Below, piece after piece: positions 33,694-43,279 of a stretch of 64,000 nt of DNA. The notes beneath the pieces are model-generated. The model saw only the letters and a program-made list of their open reading frames with translations. It ran no database searches and was not told the DNA's origin. Made by a program: the position numbers and the translations under genes. The stretch comes from JBKECF01 sp047974375. GTDB lineage: Bacteria > Bacillota > Clostridia > Lachnospirales > CAMZNU01. The stretch covers positions 1 to 64,000 of the forward strand of contig JBKECF010000004.1 of the NCBI GenBank assembly GCA_047974375.1, written 5' to 3'. Positions within the stretch are counted from its first letter, which is position 1, and every line of letters starts with the position of its first letter.

Positions 33694-34584
33694 TTATATT
33701 AATTTCATTCCTTGTAAAACTTCTTTAAGCTGTATTTTTTCGGTCTCTTTTAATTCTGAAATGGGTGCGACACAGTTTCCTACTTTAAACCCTTGCATAG
33801 ATAATCCTTCCTTTATAACAGCAGGAAAAGTTCCCATAGAACAAGCAATTCTTAAAGGTGCAAAGGTGAACTGTGCTTCTAACGAGCCTTTCAAATCTCC
33901 AGATGTATACTTGTTATAAATATCTGATGCAATTTTTGGCGCAACATTAGCACAACTAGCAATGGCGCCAGATGCTCCACAACATAACGCTGCATGGATT
34001 AAGGTGTCACGTCCCATTAGGACATTGAAATTTTTTATATGCCTTGTGAGACGAATATATTCAGTAGTGTTTGTCATATCTCCACTGCTGTCTTTAATTG
34101 CGATAATATTATCTATTTCTGCAAGTTTTGCAACCAAGGAAGGGGTCATTTGAATATTTGTTTTAGGTGGGTTGCTATATAAAATAATTGGCAATTTGGT
34201 GCTTTCTGCAATTTCTTTATAAAAGTTATATAATTCATCTTGAGTTTGGGATATAAACGTTGGTGTTAAAACGGATATGGCATCAACCTGTACGTCTTCA
34301 CATAGCCTGATTATTTCAATAACACCATTTGTAGTAATACTATTTGCGCCTGCATAAATGGGAATACGTCCGTAAAGTGAATCTTTTACAGTTTTTAATA
34401 CTTTTCTGTATACATCTAGGTTGAAAGCATAGAATTCACCAGTTGTTCCAAAACAAAATACACCATGAACACCTTGCTCAACTAAATGATTTGTTAGTTC
34501 TTTTAGAACTTTAAAATTTACGCTCTGGTCGTCATTTGTTGGTGTAATAATAGGCGGGATAATGCCTTTAGGGATAAAATACAT
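33694..34584 (-). CDS. DapA-family aldolase/dehydratase (sugar-acid lyase)
   Basis: 296 residues, class I Schiff-base lyase fold. GTTGEF (46-51), Tyr136 in ILYSNPP and the Schiff-base Lys164 in IIAIKDSSG are all in place. The family includes dihydrodipicolinate synthase, 2-keto-3-deoxy-gluconate/glucarate aldolases and KDG dehydratases. Its place between TctA and GarR in a catabolic operon argues for cleavage of a 2-keto-3-deoxy sugar acid to pyruvate and a semialdehyde, rather than lysine synthesis. Confidence 0.85.
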   Translation of the reverse strand: MYFIPKGIIPPIITPTNDDQSVNFKVLKELTNHLVEQGVHGVFCFGTTGEFYAFNLDVYRKVLKTVKDSLYGRIPIYAGANSITTNGVIEIIRLCEDVQVDAISVLTPTFISQTQDELYNFYKEIAESTKLPIILYSNPPKTNIQMTPSLVAKLAEIDNIIAIKDSSGDMTNTTEYIRLTRHIKNFNVLMGRDTLIHAALCCGASGAIASCANVAPKIASDIYNKYTSGDLKGSLEAQFTFAPLRIACSMGTFPAVIKEGLSMQGFKVGNCVAPISELKETEKIQLKEVLQGMKLI

Positions 34585-34615
34585 ATATTTTCTCCTATCT
34601 TTTTTAGTAACAATA

Positions 34616-36100
34616 TCACATTGTTTGTTTTTTTATTTTCTTTTTAATAAATGGCATAATGATGCTTAAAATTCCGACTAACAAAAAAATTAATGAAACA
34701 GGTCTAGTAATGAATTCCGTAATATCTCCTTCGGCATAGTTAACTCCACGCCTAAAATATTTCTCTAAATCCTTACTTAAAATAAAAGCTAAAAGCATAG
34801 GACTAGTAGGTATTTTTCCTATAGACATAATAATACCAAGTACACAGAAAAATAACATAGTGTATAAGGAAAACATACTATTAGAAGTGCCATAAGCACC
34901 TATAAAACATATTATTAATATGGAACTATACAAGTAATGATATGGAATTTTTAAAATTAATGGAAAATATTTTTTAGCAAATAGTTGTATTATTAATACT
35001 ATAAAAGCGCAAACTAAAATACCACTAAAAATTAAATATGCAATATCTGGACTATTGGTTATCATTAGAGGTCCTGGCTGAAGTCCGTGAACAATTAAAC
35101 CGGTTAAGAGCATCGCTGTAATCGAATCACCTGGGATACCTAATGCCATCATTGGGATAATGGCACCGCCTATGGAAGCATTGTTGGATGTTTCTGATGC
35201 CCATATACCACCAGGATGACCGTCGCCCCATTTTTCTGAATCTTTTGCAGAGGATTTTGCTTGAGCATAAGCTATAAGATTCGAAACACCAGAGCCCATG
35301 CCTGGCAAAAATCCAACCCAAAGGCCTAGCAAAAATGATCGGATAATAGTTCCTATGTTTTGCGTAACATCTGTAATTTTAATTCCTAAGCCACCTATAT
35401 TAGTTTCTTTAACTTCCGGTAATTTTTGTGTGCCTTTTGCATAACTCATACTTACTTGTTGGCAAGCGAATACACCAAGTGTTATAGATATGACGCTTAT
35501 ACCACCTAGGAGATTAGCGCTTCCAAAAGTAAACCTTGGTTGGGCAGTTACAATATCAAGCCCTATGGTGCCGAGCATTAACCCGATGGAAGTACCAAGT
35601 AAGCATCTAAACATACTACCCTTAGCTAGAGAGGCGACAAGTGTTATGGCGCAAAAGCAAAGGGAGAAATATTCCCATGGGCCGAGCATTAATGCGACTT
35701 CTGCAATTACAGGACTGAGGAATGTGGCAATTAGTATGGAAAAAAATGTACCTGTAAAAGATGCTAAAATTCCAATAGTTAAAGCACGTGTAGCTTCTCC
35801 TTTTTGCGTCATGGGATATGCATCAAATGTTGTTGCAATTGATGATGAACTTCCTGGTATTCCAATTAATGTTGCTCCTATAAAAGAGCCAGATACTCCA
35901 CTAATGTACATTGCAATTAAGATTACAAAAGCAGTGTGTGTTGGCATTCCAAAGGTGGCGGGAAGTAAAAGGGCTATACCTATAGCAGCACTTAATCCGG
36001 GAATAGCTCCAAATATAATACCTACTACAGAGGTTCCCAAAATAATTAGTATATGCATAGGTTGTAAAAAAATTGCGAGGCTTGTTAAATACTGATCCAT
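34616..36100 (-). CDS. tctA: Tripartite tricarboxylate transporter, large permease TctA
   Basis: 494 residues with about 11-12 helices in two pseudo-repeats; carries GAIPGLSAAIGIALLLPATF near the N-terminus and GFLPGMGSGVSNLIAYAQAK in the second half, both typical of TctA. It forms the sodium- or proton-coupled channel with TctB and uses the TctC binding protein. The operon order TctC-TctB-TctA is complete. Cargo is probably an aldarate, from the enzymes around it. Confidence 0.92.
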   Translation of the reverse strand: MDQYLTSLAIFLQPMHILIILGTSVVGIIFGAIPGLSAAIGIALLLPATFGMPTHTAFVILIAMYISGVSGSFIGATLIGIPGSSSSIATTFDAYPMTQKGEATRALTIGILASFTGTFFSILIATFLSPVIAEVALMLGPWEYFSLCFCAITLVASLAKGSMFRCLLGTSIGLMLGTIGLDIVTAQPRFTFGSANLLGGISVISITLGVFACQQVSMSYAKGTQKLPEVKETNIGGLGIKITDVTQNIGTIIRSFLLGLWVGFLPGMGSGVSNLIAYAQAKSSAKDSEKWGDGHPGGIWASETSNNASIGGAIIPMMALGIPGDSITAMLLTGLIVHGLQPGPLMITNSPDIAYLIFSGILVCAFIVLIIQLFAKKYFPLILKIPYHYLYSSILIICFIGAYGTSNSMFSLYTMLFFCVLGIIMSIGKIPTSPMLLAFILSKDLEKYFRRGVNYAEGDITEFITRPVSLIFLLVGILSIIMPFIKKKIKKQTM

Positions 36101-36109
36101 AATTTCCTC

Positions 36110-36565
36110 CTAAAACAACGAACCTTTGGGTAATGAAACGCTAAAACCTTTTGCAAAGGCTACATAAATTAAAGCTGTTAATATTAATGCAATTATAATA
36201 ACTTTTGGACATGGCTGGAATTTGTTTGAATTTAAAATTTGCATAAGAATTGCAAACATAAAAGGTGTTGCAAATATAAATCCTACAAAGCTTAAACCAA
36301 TGGAATATGCAATTAAAAGAATGAATATAAAGCCTAATTTTTTCCAACCTTCTTTACTTAAATAATTTTTTTCTTTGTTTTTATCCTTTAAAGACTCATA
36401 TATAATACCAGATCCACAAATAATCATGAGTATTTCAGCGATATATGGTAAAATTCGTGGACCTGGGTCTACAAGGTCGGCAGGAGCTTTTATACTTCCG
36501 GTGTTAAACATGAAAAATATCGCAACTAAAATAGCTCCTATTCCTATGATTGTATCTTTTTTCAA
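36110..36565 (-). CDS. tctB: Tripartite tricarboxylate transporter, small subunit TctB
   Basis: 151 residues with four helices, TTG start preceded by AAGGGGTGG. Small, weakly conserved membrane partner of TctA; identification relies on size, topology and its place between TctC and TctA. It ends nine bases before the TctA start. Confidence 0.87.
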   Translation of the reverse strand: MKKDTIIGIGAILVAIFFMFNTGSIKAPADLVDPGPRILPYIAEILMIICGSGIIYESLKDKNKEKNYLSKEGWKKLGFIFILLIAYSIGLSFVGFIFATPFMFAILMQILNSNKFQPCPKVIIIALILTALIYVAFAKGFSVSLPKGSLF

Positions 36566-36593
36566 CTTTACGCCACCCCTTTCTGTTTAGAAT

Positions 36594-37598
36594 TTATTCT
36601 AAGCCATAAATGCCAATGTTTTTTGCTACTTCTGTCATTTGTACTATTTCGTCAGCTAATATTTTTTTAGATTCTTCTACGTTGTACCATTGACCATATT
36701 GACCTAATCCACTCATTTCCTTAAAGAACGAGGACTCTTTGTCTCCAATAGGTTGTAAAGATTTATTCATTGATTCAACCATTTCTTCGTCCATGTCGGC
36801 TGGTCCGAAAATATAATAATTTGTTCCAATTGCGCAGTTATAACCCATTTCTTCCATTGTTTTAAAATTATCTGGTCGGTTTTCATAATATTCTTCTGAT
36901 ACAGATCCGGTAGCGCCTACAGTACACAGTACCTTTAATTTACCTGCTGTTTCATATTCAATTCCACTCGATAGATTAATACTACCAATGTCAATGAATC
37001 CACCTGCTAATCCAGTCAGACGATCGGCTTCATTTGATGCTTCAACGTAATTAAATTTAACGTCTAATGCAGCTTCCATTTTACCTAACAAAAAGTGGTT
37101 AGTGCCATTTGGTGCCATTCCTGCATTTACCCCACCTGGGTTGGCTTTTGCGTACTCCAAAAACTCCTCAAAAGTATCATATGGTGCGTCTGCTCTAGCG
37201 GCTATAGCTCTTATACCGTTGTTACCAAGAGCTGCAATTAGTGTTAAGTCGGTTTCTGGGTTAACATCTAGAGATCCTGTTAGATACTGTGTTAAAAGAC
37301 CACTATGAGCGAGGGAAAGTTTAGATCCATCTGGCTTTTCGCCTTTTATAGTTTGGTAGCAAACAGCTGTATTATCAAAATTTTCAACTGATAATTTAAG
37401 GGAAGGTTCTATGGTCTGCCAATTATTTGTTAATGCTCTTGTTGTTAAATCTGAGCCCCCACCAGCTGAACCTGGTACGAATACAGAAATTGAGGAGTTT
37501 TTCCAATCATCAATATTTTTTGTAGTTTCTCTTTCGCAACCTGTTGAAATTATACCTAAAGTACATGCTAATAAAGTTCCTAATAAACGTTTTTTCAT
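36594..37598 (-). CDS. tctC: Tripartite tricarboxylate transporter binding lipoprotein TctC
   Basis: 334 residues. Lipoprotein signal with Cys21 (LGIISTGCERE), then the Bug/TctC fold with the typical VFVPGSAGGGSDLTTRAL stretch (residues 39-56) that forms the carboxylate-binding loop. Delivers an organic or sugar acid to TctAB. Preceded by AGGAGG and followed by tctB. Confidence 0.9.
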   Translation of the reverse strand: MKKRLLGTLLACTLGIISTGCERETTKNIDDWKNSSISVFVPGSAGGGSDLTTRALTNNWQTIEPSLKLSVENFDNTAVCYQTIKGEKPDGSKLSLAHSGLLTQYLTGSLDVNPETDLTLIAALGNNGIRAIAARADAPYDTFEEFLEYAKANPGGVNAGMAPNGTNHFLLGKMEAALDVKFNYVEASNEADRLTGLAGGFIDIGSINLSSGIEYETAGKLKVLCTVGATGSVSEEYYENRPDNFKTMEEMGYNCAIGTNYYIFGPADMDEEMVESMNKSLQPIGDKESSFFKEMSGLGQYGQWYNVEESKKILADEIVQMTEVAKNIGIYGLE

Positions 37599-37612
37599 AA
37601 TAAATACCTCCT

Positions 37613-38749
37613 TTAATTTGTATAATATATTTTTTTGCTTTCTAATAGCCCATCTTTTTCAAGCTTTTCTAAATCCATTCTTTGAGGATTACCAATCACG
37701 TCATCTTGGCAGTAAAAGCGTCCGCTTTTTTCTTCTGGTTTATATAAAGTGTATTCTCCTATAGGTCTGCTTATAGGTTCATGATATTCTATTTTTTCGT
37801 TTTCATTGTACAAGCAACCGAAAATTGAGTTTAAATAAACTCTTCCACCTGATGAAAATGTTATATTATTTTCATGTGCCATTTTTCTTATTTTTAACAA
37901 GTCATCAATTCTGGACATTCTACCAACCGATGGTTGGAGATGATCGACACCTTTTTCTATATAAGTTTCATAGGCATAAGATATTCTCATGGATTCTCCA
38001 AAAGAAATATCCATAGGCACTCCTCGATCTTTTAACTCCTTTATACCATTCATATTATGAGCATGAATGGGTTCTTCTAACCAAGCTAAATTATAGGGTT
38101 TAGCTAAAGTCGCAAATTCATAGGCTTCGTCAACTGACCATTTTTGGTTTGCGTCAACAGCAATGGCAATATCTTTGCCAAGGGCTTTTCTAACTTTTTC
38201 GATTCTTAATAAATCTTTATCATGATTATTATTTGAACTTCCGACTTTAAATTTAACTGTGTCGTATCCTTCTTCTTTAAATCTAACCATTTCTTCGACA
38301 AGTTCACTATCTTCAAGTAGGATTGAGCCTCCGCCTTTATATGCACTAGCCCAATTTTTAGTTGCACCTAAGAATCTGTGTAATGGTTTATTATTTCTCT
38401 TTGCCAGTAGGTCTAACATAAGTATATCCAGCATCCCTAGTTCGCAGGCAGTGGAACTTTGATGTCCCTGATTTCTGATTTTCCAATACAAGCTTTCTCG
38501 CCATTTATTAAATGACATGGATTTTCCGTTTAAAATCATAGGTATAATATTTTTTACAAATCCTCTTGTAACGGTTAAGTTAGCACAGTAGCCTTCTTCG
38601 TCATATAATTCAATACATCCTTGTTCTGGTGCGTTATTACCCATTCCACCTGTTGCGTCTTTAAACTTTCGCCATAATGGTATTGGGTGGAAATTATAAA
38701 ATATTGCTTTTCTAAAGCAAATTTCATCCTCAAAATCAAATTTTTCCAT
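37613..38749 (-). CDS. Enolase-superfamily sugar-acid dehydratase lacking the Asp-His dyad
   Basis: 378 residues, mandelate racemase/muconate lactonising branch. Visible: KFK (166-168), metal ligands Asp199 (VDAN), Glu225 (LEEP) and Glu252 (GES). Where glucarate and galactarate dehydratases have Asp (QPDV) and His (CPHG), this protein has QPSVGRMS and TFSSGGRVY, so the second base pair looks absent. It heads the operon (AGGGAGG before ATG) with TctCBA, a DapA-type lyase and GarR, so an aldarate or aldonate dehydratase is likely, using the lysine pair alone. Exact substrate open. Confidence 0.82.
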   Translation of the reverse strand: MEKFDFEDEICFRKAIFYNFHPIPLWRKFKDATGGMGNNAPEQGCIELYDEEGYCANLTVTRGFVKNIIPMILNGKSMSFNKWRESLYWKIRNQGHQSSTACELGMLDILMLDLLAKRNNKPLHRFLGATKNWASAYKGGGSILLEDSELVEEMVRFKEEGYDTVKFKVGSSNNNHDKDLLRIEKVRKALGKDIAIAVDANQKWSVDEAYEFATLAKPYNLAWLEEPIHAHNMNGIKELKDRGVPMDISFGESMRISYAYETYIEKGVDHLQPSVGRMSRIDDLLKIRKMAHENNITFSSGGRVYLNSIFGCLYNENEKIEYHEPISRPIGEYTLYKPEEKSGRFYCQDDVIGNPQRMDLEKLEKDGLLESKKIYYTN

Positions 38750-39128
38750 ATCAACCTCCCTATGTTGTTAGTGCAAATACGGCAATTTCATTTTATATAA
38801 CTATGTTATGTAAATCTAATGTAATTCGTCTACAAAAGTTTCACTTTAGTCATAAATGATTGTGTTAATTGCTAAGGCAAGCAACTTACTCATTAATTAA
38901 TAAAAAATGGAATTGCTATAGTTAATTCAAAATTGTATTTATTGTTTGTAAATTCATATTAAAACATTAAATAACTCTTAACAATCCGCAAAATAAACAA
39001 TATTGCAGATGTTTTTTTTACAAATCAAGAAAGCTTTTCATATTGAAATAAAACTATAACAAAACAAAAAGAAACATTCCAATTATATTTCAAATTGAAA
39101 TGTTTCTTTTTGTTTTGTTTTTATTTTT
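38750..39128. other. Control region of the sugar-acid operon
   Basis: 379 bases between the regulator gene and the dehydratase operon, both on the minus strand. It contains a strong hairpin (listed separately) and an AT-rich upstream region of the operon. No clear consensus -35/-10 or -24/-12 (sigma-54) pair was found. It should hold the binding site of the PrpR-like regulator. Confidence 0.55.
39061..39116. terminator. Terminator with 18-bp perfect stem
   Basis: AAAACAAAAAGAAACATT (39061-39078) is exactly complementary to 39099-39116, with a 20-base loop and flanking T-rich and A-rich sequence. It closes the regulator transcript on the minus strand. Confidence 0.8.
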
Positions 39129-41048
39129 TTAAAACTTTTCGTGTAATTTGTATTTTTTCATCTTTCGCCAAAGAGTTGTAGTGCTAATCTTTAGTTCTTT
39201 AGCAGTTAAGCTTCTATTACCTTCGTATTTTTCTAAGGTCTTTACAATCAAATGCTCAATATGGTCTACATCCGTTTCGTCAATTTCATCTTTAACAATA
39301 TCATCGGCAAAGCCTTGAGTTCTATATATGCTACTATCTGTATGGTACAATTCCTTTAATAGCGCTCTTACATATCCTTCAGTAATACTTCTTCTGTCTA
39401 ATGTAAGTATCATTCTTTCACAGAAAGCATCTAGTTGAATGCTATTGCCTTGCCATTGATATTCTAAAAGAACTCTTTTTGCACCTGCTGTTAAAATATG
39501 ATACTTGGAATACTGGTCCATATATTTTTGTATAAAGGTTTCTAGTAAAAAACTTAAATCGCCCTTTCTTTGACTTAACTTTGGTATTCTTAATCTTAGT
39601 GAGCGAAGGATAAAATATAAATCAGATCTAAATAAAAAACTTTCTCTTAAGGTGGTTAAATCTTTTGCAGTACAAGCAATGATTCTCGTATCTACAAGAG
39701 TTATTTCATTGTAGTTGTTGCCTCTTATTAAATATTTATTTTTTATGCAGGTAACTAATTTGTATTGATTTTTTAATGTTAATCGGTCAATGCTTTTAAT
39801 AACTAGAGTGCCGTATTTGGCATTTTCTATAACTCCATTAATAGTTTTTTCGTTTTCATAAGAACCAAAAAGTACGTCTTCTTGTTCGCTTTCACTCATG
39901 CCAGCTATATTTATAGAGATAAACGGTCCGTTTTTTTGTGTGCAATAATTGTGTATGCCCTGAGTTATCATATCTAATTCAGGACCTGATACAGCCTCGA
40001 TTAATATAGGATTAGATGACGCGGAGTATATTTTAGCACATTCCGCAACTTTACGTAAGTCTTTCATTTTTTTACTAATATCATCAAAAGTGGTTTTTGC
40101 TCTGCGGTTTTTTAGACGCTGCTCTTCAACGCTATTATCTGAAGTATTTATAGCGTGAATTTTATTACAAACAACTATCGACTCTGTATCTTCGTCATCA
40201 TGTTTTATTGTTTCGATATAAATTGCATAATCACATGCTTTAAGTTTAATTACTGTTGAGTAATTTTCTATTTCTCCATTTAATAAGTCATTAAGTTTTT
40301 CTTCATTAATTTCCTTAAGTACATCAACTAACTTTTTATTAATTACGGAATGGGTGTTTAGTATTTTATTCATTTCTGGATTAATTGTAATGATAACTCC
40401 CTTGCTATTAATTTTCATTAAACCACTAAAAGAACTTAAAAAAATTGAATTGAACTGAGCGTGATTATACTCTCTAGAAGCATAAATATCATAAATCTGA
40501 TCAGCATTTTTCATTGCGATATTTATAGATTCAAAAGAAATAGAAAAAGGAATCCAAAGTATACCCATAGATTTTACAATTTCTTCAACATCTTTTCCGC
40601 CTATAACTATATCCATGTCTGTAATAGATGTTTTTATTTTTTGGCGCCAATCAGGGTAGTTATCTAGCCTGCAAGAAGTTAATGTTATATTAAGTATTTC
40701 GTTGAAGTGACTAACATCACATAACATTTCTCCCCAATAGAACACGGCAATTTTGGGGTTTTCCTTATTCAATACTCTCTTTCCTTCCATTATTAATAAA
40801 GCTAACTCTTGAGCTGTAACTTGCAGTTCTTCGACTACAGAGTTAGTAAATTTTTTTATTTCAACAGCTTGTATTCCTCTAGCTATAATTATATTAGCAC
40901 CTTGAGAAATAACATCCTTTGCTTGATTAATAACATCTTCTGTCTTGATATTTCTAAAAACTCTTATTTTTTTTTCTTTTTCTTTAATAAGCTCCAAAGC
41001 TCTATTACTAATTTTTTCCTCTGGAACAAAAATTGCTATACCTTTCAT
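39129..41048 (-). CDS. PrpR-like regulator with inactive AAA+ domain
   Basis: 639 residues. Residues 1-190: PrpR_N sensory domain (IAIFVPEEKISNRALELI; GANIIIARGIQAVEIKK). About 195-310: PAS-like domain. About 330-560: sigma-54 activator AAA+ domain by position, but the Walker A site reads LIEAVSGPELD instead of GETGTGKE, the Walker B reads TLVIKSID instead of TLFLDEIG, and the GAFTGA loop is replaced by GSYENEKTING. C-terminal Fis-type HTH (RSLTAKELKISTTTLWRKMK). It therefore should bind DNA and a ligand but neither hydrolyse ATP nor contact sigma-54. It sits directly upstream of the sugar-acid operon, probably its regulator. Confidence 0.85.
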   Translation of the reverse strand: MKGIAIFVPEEKISNRALELIKEKEKKIRVFRNIKTEDVINQAKDVISQGANIIIARGIQAVEIKKFTNSVVEELQVTAQELALLIMEGKRVLNKENPKIAVFYWGEMLCDVSHFNEILNITLTSCRLDNYPDWRQKIKTSITDMDIVIGGKDVEEIVKSMGILWIPFSISFESINIAMKNADQIYDIYASREYNHAQFNSIFLSSFSGLMKINSKGVIITINPEMNKILNTHSVINKKLVDVLKEINEEKLNDLLNGEIENYSTVIKLKACDYAIYIETIKHDDEDTESIVVCNKIHAINTSDNSVEEQRLKNRRAKTTFDDISKKMKDLRKVAECAKIYSASSNPILIEAVSGPELDMITQGIHNYCTQKNGPFISINIAGMSESEQEDVLFGSYENEKTINGVIENAKYGTLVIKSIDRLTLKNQYKLVTCIKNKYLIRGNNYNEITLVDTRIIACTAKDLTTLRESFLFRSDLYFILRSLRLRIPKLSQRKGDLSFLLETFIQKYMDQYSKYHILTAGAKRVLLEYQWQGNSIQLDAFCERMILTLDRRSITEGYVRALLKELYHTDSSIYRTQGFADDIVKDEIDETDVDHIEHLIVKTLEKYEGNRSLTAKELKISTTTLWRKMKKYKLHEKF

Positions 41049-41060
41049 ATTTCACCTATG

Positions 41061-41393
41061 TTATTTTAAAAAATCCTCTCTAATAGGCGTAAAAATATCT
41101 AGTAATCTGCCTTTATGTGATAATAGTTTACAGCCATGAGGTATATTAGACTTGATATAAATACTATCGCCTGATTTAATTTTTTTTGTTATATCTTCAA
41201 CGGTGAAATCAAATTCACCTTCTAAACAATAGCAGATTTGTTCATGAACGTGTTGGTGAGTATACCCTTGGGCACCATCTTCGAAGTATACTTCTACTGT
41301 CATCAAACTTCCGTCAAATGCTTTAATTTTTCTTTTGATTTTTCCCATTTCTAAAACTTCAAATTCTATATTGTCTTCGTGAAAAAAAGTCAT
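41061..41393 (-). CDS. KdgF-like cupin
   Basis: 110 residues, one cupin beta-barrel with metal ligands THQHVHEQ (His46, His48, Gln52) and His86 in IPHG. The ligand spacing recalls KdgF, which linearises unsaturated uronates in pectin and alginate breakdown. It is 12 bases upstream of the PrpR-like regulator and in the same transcript. It could be an enzyme of uronate metabolism or a small accessory sensor protein. Confidence 0.72.
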   Translation of the reverse strand: MTFFHEDNIEFEVLEMGKIKRKIKAFDGSLMTVEVYFEDGAQGYTHQHVHEQICYCLEGEFDFTVEDITKKIKSGDSIYIKSNIPHGCKLLSHKGRLLDIFTPIREDFLK

Positions 41394-41598
41394 GTTTTTT
41401 AATCTCCTTGTATTTTATTTTACAAACAATAAATACATATCTTATTATAACAATGAAAAGTATTTAGTTCAAGAAATAAGATGGTTATAGATAAATAAGC
41501 TGTAAATAGATTTGAAAATAGTTTGGACGTAAAGATGAAAATTGGTAAGAAATAGTTTATGATAATAGATCATAGCATGGATTTTATAGGGAGAAGTC

Positions 41599-43278
41599 AT
41601 GAAAAAAACAAAAATGAAAATCAATAAAAAGATAACAATTTTATTTTTTATATTAGTAATAATACCTTACATCGTGCTTATTTTTTCTGTGTATTATTTT
41701 TTCAGACAACATGCTATAAAGAGTTATGGTGAAAATATGGTTACATCTTTGACAACAATATCGTCACAAATACATGAAACATTAAAAAAGTATGAAAAAT
41801 CCACTATGAGTTTATATCATGGAAAAGCAGTTGAGCTTTTAGAAGGTGGTGTAGATAGCAATGAAATTAATGATATAGAGAAAAGTTTAAACAATATAAT
41901 GTATTCCAATAATTATATATTAAATGTATATTTAACTAGCGGCAATACAGTTGTATATAGTGGAAAGGGGGGGAATTATAATATAACTGAAATTATGAAT
42001 CCACATTTACCCGCAATTAAATCTGCTTCAGGCAGTAGCTTGTGGTACTATTCACAGGATATAAAAGGTACATTTTATGATAGCTATATATTGGCAAGAG
42101 ATATAAATGGAAAGAATGAAAAAAGTATAGGGAAGTTATATGTTGTTATACGTGCTAAAATGATTAGAAGTGTTTATAAAAATATAACAAATGTAAATTC
42201 GTATGATTATATCGTAAACAAAGATGGTGATATTTTATTTAGTAGCATAGGGGAGTACGATGAATTTAATTTGGACATAAGCACCTTAGGTAATAAAGGA
42301 TACTATTCCACGGAGTATTTAAATGAGGAATGTGCTGTAGCGTATAAATATTCTTGGGATGAAAAATGGTACCATATCAGCATATTGCCACTAAAAACTA
42401 TTTACCAGTCTCATTATACTTTGAATAATTTAATTATATTAATAAGTAGTATATATATACTTTTTTTAATAATAATGATAATTATTTTAAAGAAGAATAT
42501 ATTTGTTCCCATGAAAATTTTATCTAGGGCATTGGAAGATTTCGGTAGAGGCGATTTTAATACAAAACTAGACAGAGGGTACTCATATGAGTTTGATAAT
42601 TTAATAGATAAATATAACTATATGATAGATGCGATGAAAAGTCTTTTGGAAGAAAAAGAAACTGAGGAAAAAGAAAAAAATAATTTTAAATTGAAATCTA
42701 TAGTTAATCAGTTGACACCTCATTTTTTATATAATTCACTGAGCACTATAAAATGGATGGCTGTTATTAATAACCAAAAAAATATTAAAGATTTTACTGA
42801 AGCCTTAATTAATTTATTAAAAGAATATTCTAAAATTGATGATGATGAGTATACGTTGAAAGATGAATTGGACTTTATTAGTAATTATATAATTATACAA
42901 AAAACCAGATTTATGAATTTTGAAACAAGCTATGATATTAAGGTTGATTTAAAGAAAATTAAAATTAAAAAATTTTTATTACAACCTATTGTGGAGAATT
43001 CCATAATTCACGGGTTTAACGGTCAACAAAATAATATTGGAATTATTTATATTGGGGTTTATAAAAAAAATAACATATTAAAAATAGTCATAGAGGATAA
43101 CGGTGTTGGATTTGACATAAATAAAAAAGTTGAAAGTACAGACCATGTTAACATTGGGATAAAGTATATAAAAGAAATGATAACCATTGAATATGGGAAA
43201 GATAGTAAATTTGAAATATATAGTGAAATGGGAGTAGGTACAAAAGTGACTTATTTAATACCATTGGAAAGGGGATAA
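41599..43278 (+). CDS. YesM-type sensor histidine kinase
   Basis: 559 residues. Membrane helix 15-35, extracellular sensor domain to about 275, second helix about 278-300, HAMP about 302-355, His_kinase domain with His375 in LTPHFLYNSLSTIKWM, and a GHKL ATPase domain with VENSIIHGF and DNGVGFD. It phosphorylates the response regulator encoded two bases downstream. Such pairs control the adjacent sugar ABC operon, here the 44.9-50.3 kb rhamnoside locus. GGGAG precedes the ATG. Confidence 0.93.
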   Translation: MKKTKMKINKKITILFFILVIIPYIVLIFSVYYFFRQHAIKSYGENMVTSLTTISSQIHETLKKYEKSTMSLYHGKAVELLEGGVDSNEINDIEKSLNNIMYSNNYILNVYLTSGNTVVYSGKGGNYNITEIMNPHLPAIKSASGSSLWYYSQDIKGTFYDSYILARDINGKNEKSIGKLYVVIRAKMIRSVYKNITNVNSYDYIVNKDGDILFSSIGEYDEFNLDISTLGNKGYYSTEYLNEECAVAYKYSWDEKWYHISILPLKTIYQSHYTLNNLIILISSIYILFLIIMIIILKKNIFVPMKILSRALEDFGRGDFNTKLDRGYSYEFDNLIDKYNYMIDAMKSLLEEKETEEKEKNNFKLKSIVNQLTPHFLYNSLSTIKWMAVINNQKNIKDFTEALINLLKEYSKIDDDEYTLKDELDFISNYIIIQKTRFMNFETSYDIKVDLKKIKIKKFLLQPIVENSIIHGFNGQQNNIGIIYIGVYKKNNILKIVIEDNGVGFDINKKVESTDHVNIGIKYIKEMITIEYGKDSKFEIYSEMGVGTKVTYLIPLERG

Positions 43279-43279
43279 T

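Noticed and set aside
35490..36095. 201-codon plus-strand frame
   Set aside because: Antisense shadow of tctA; membrane-protein codon patterns often leave open antisense frames.
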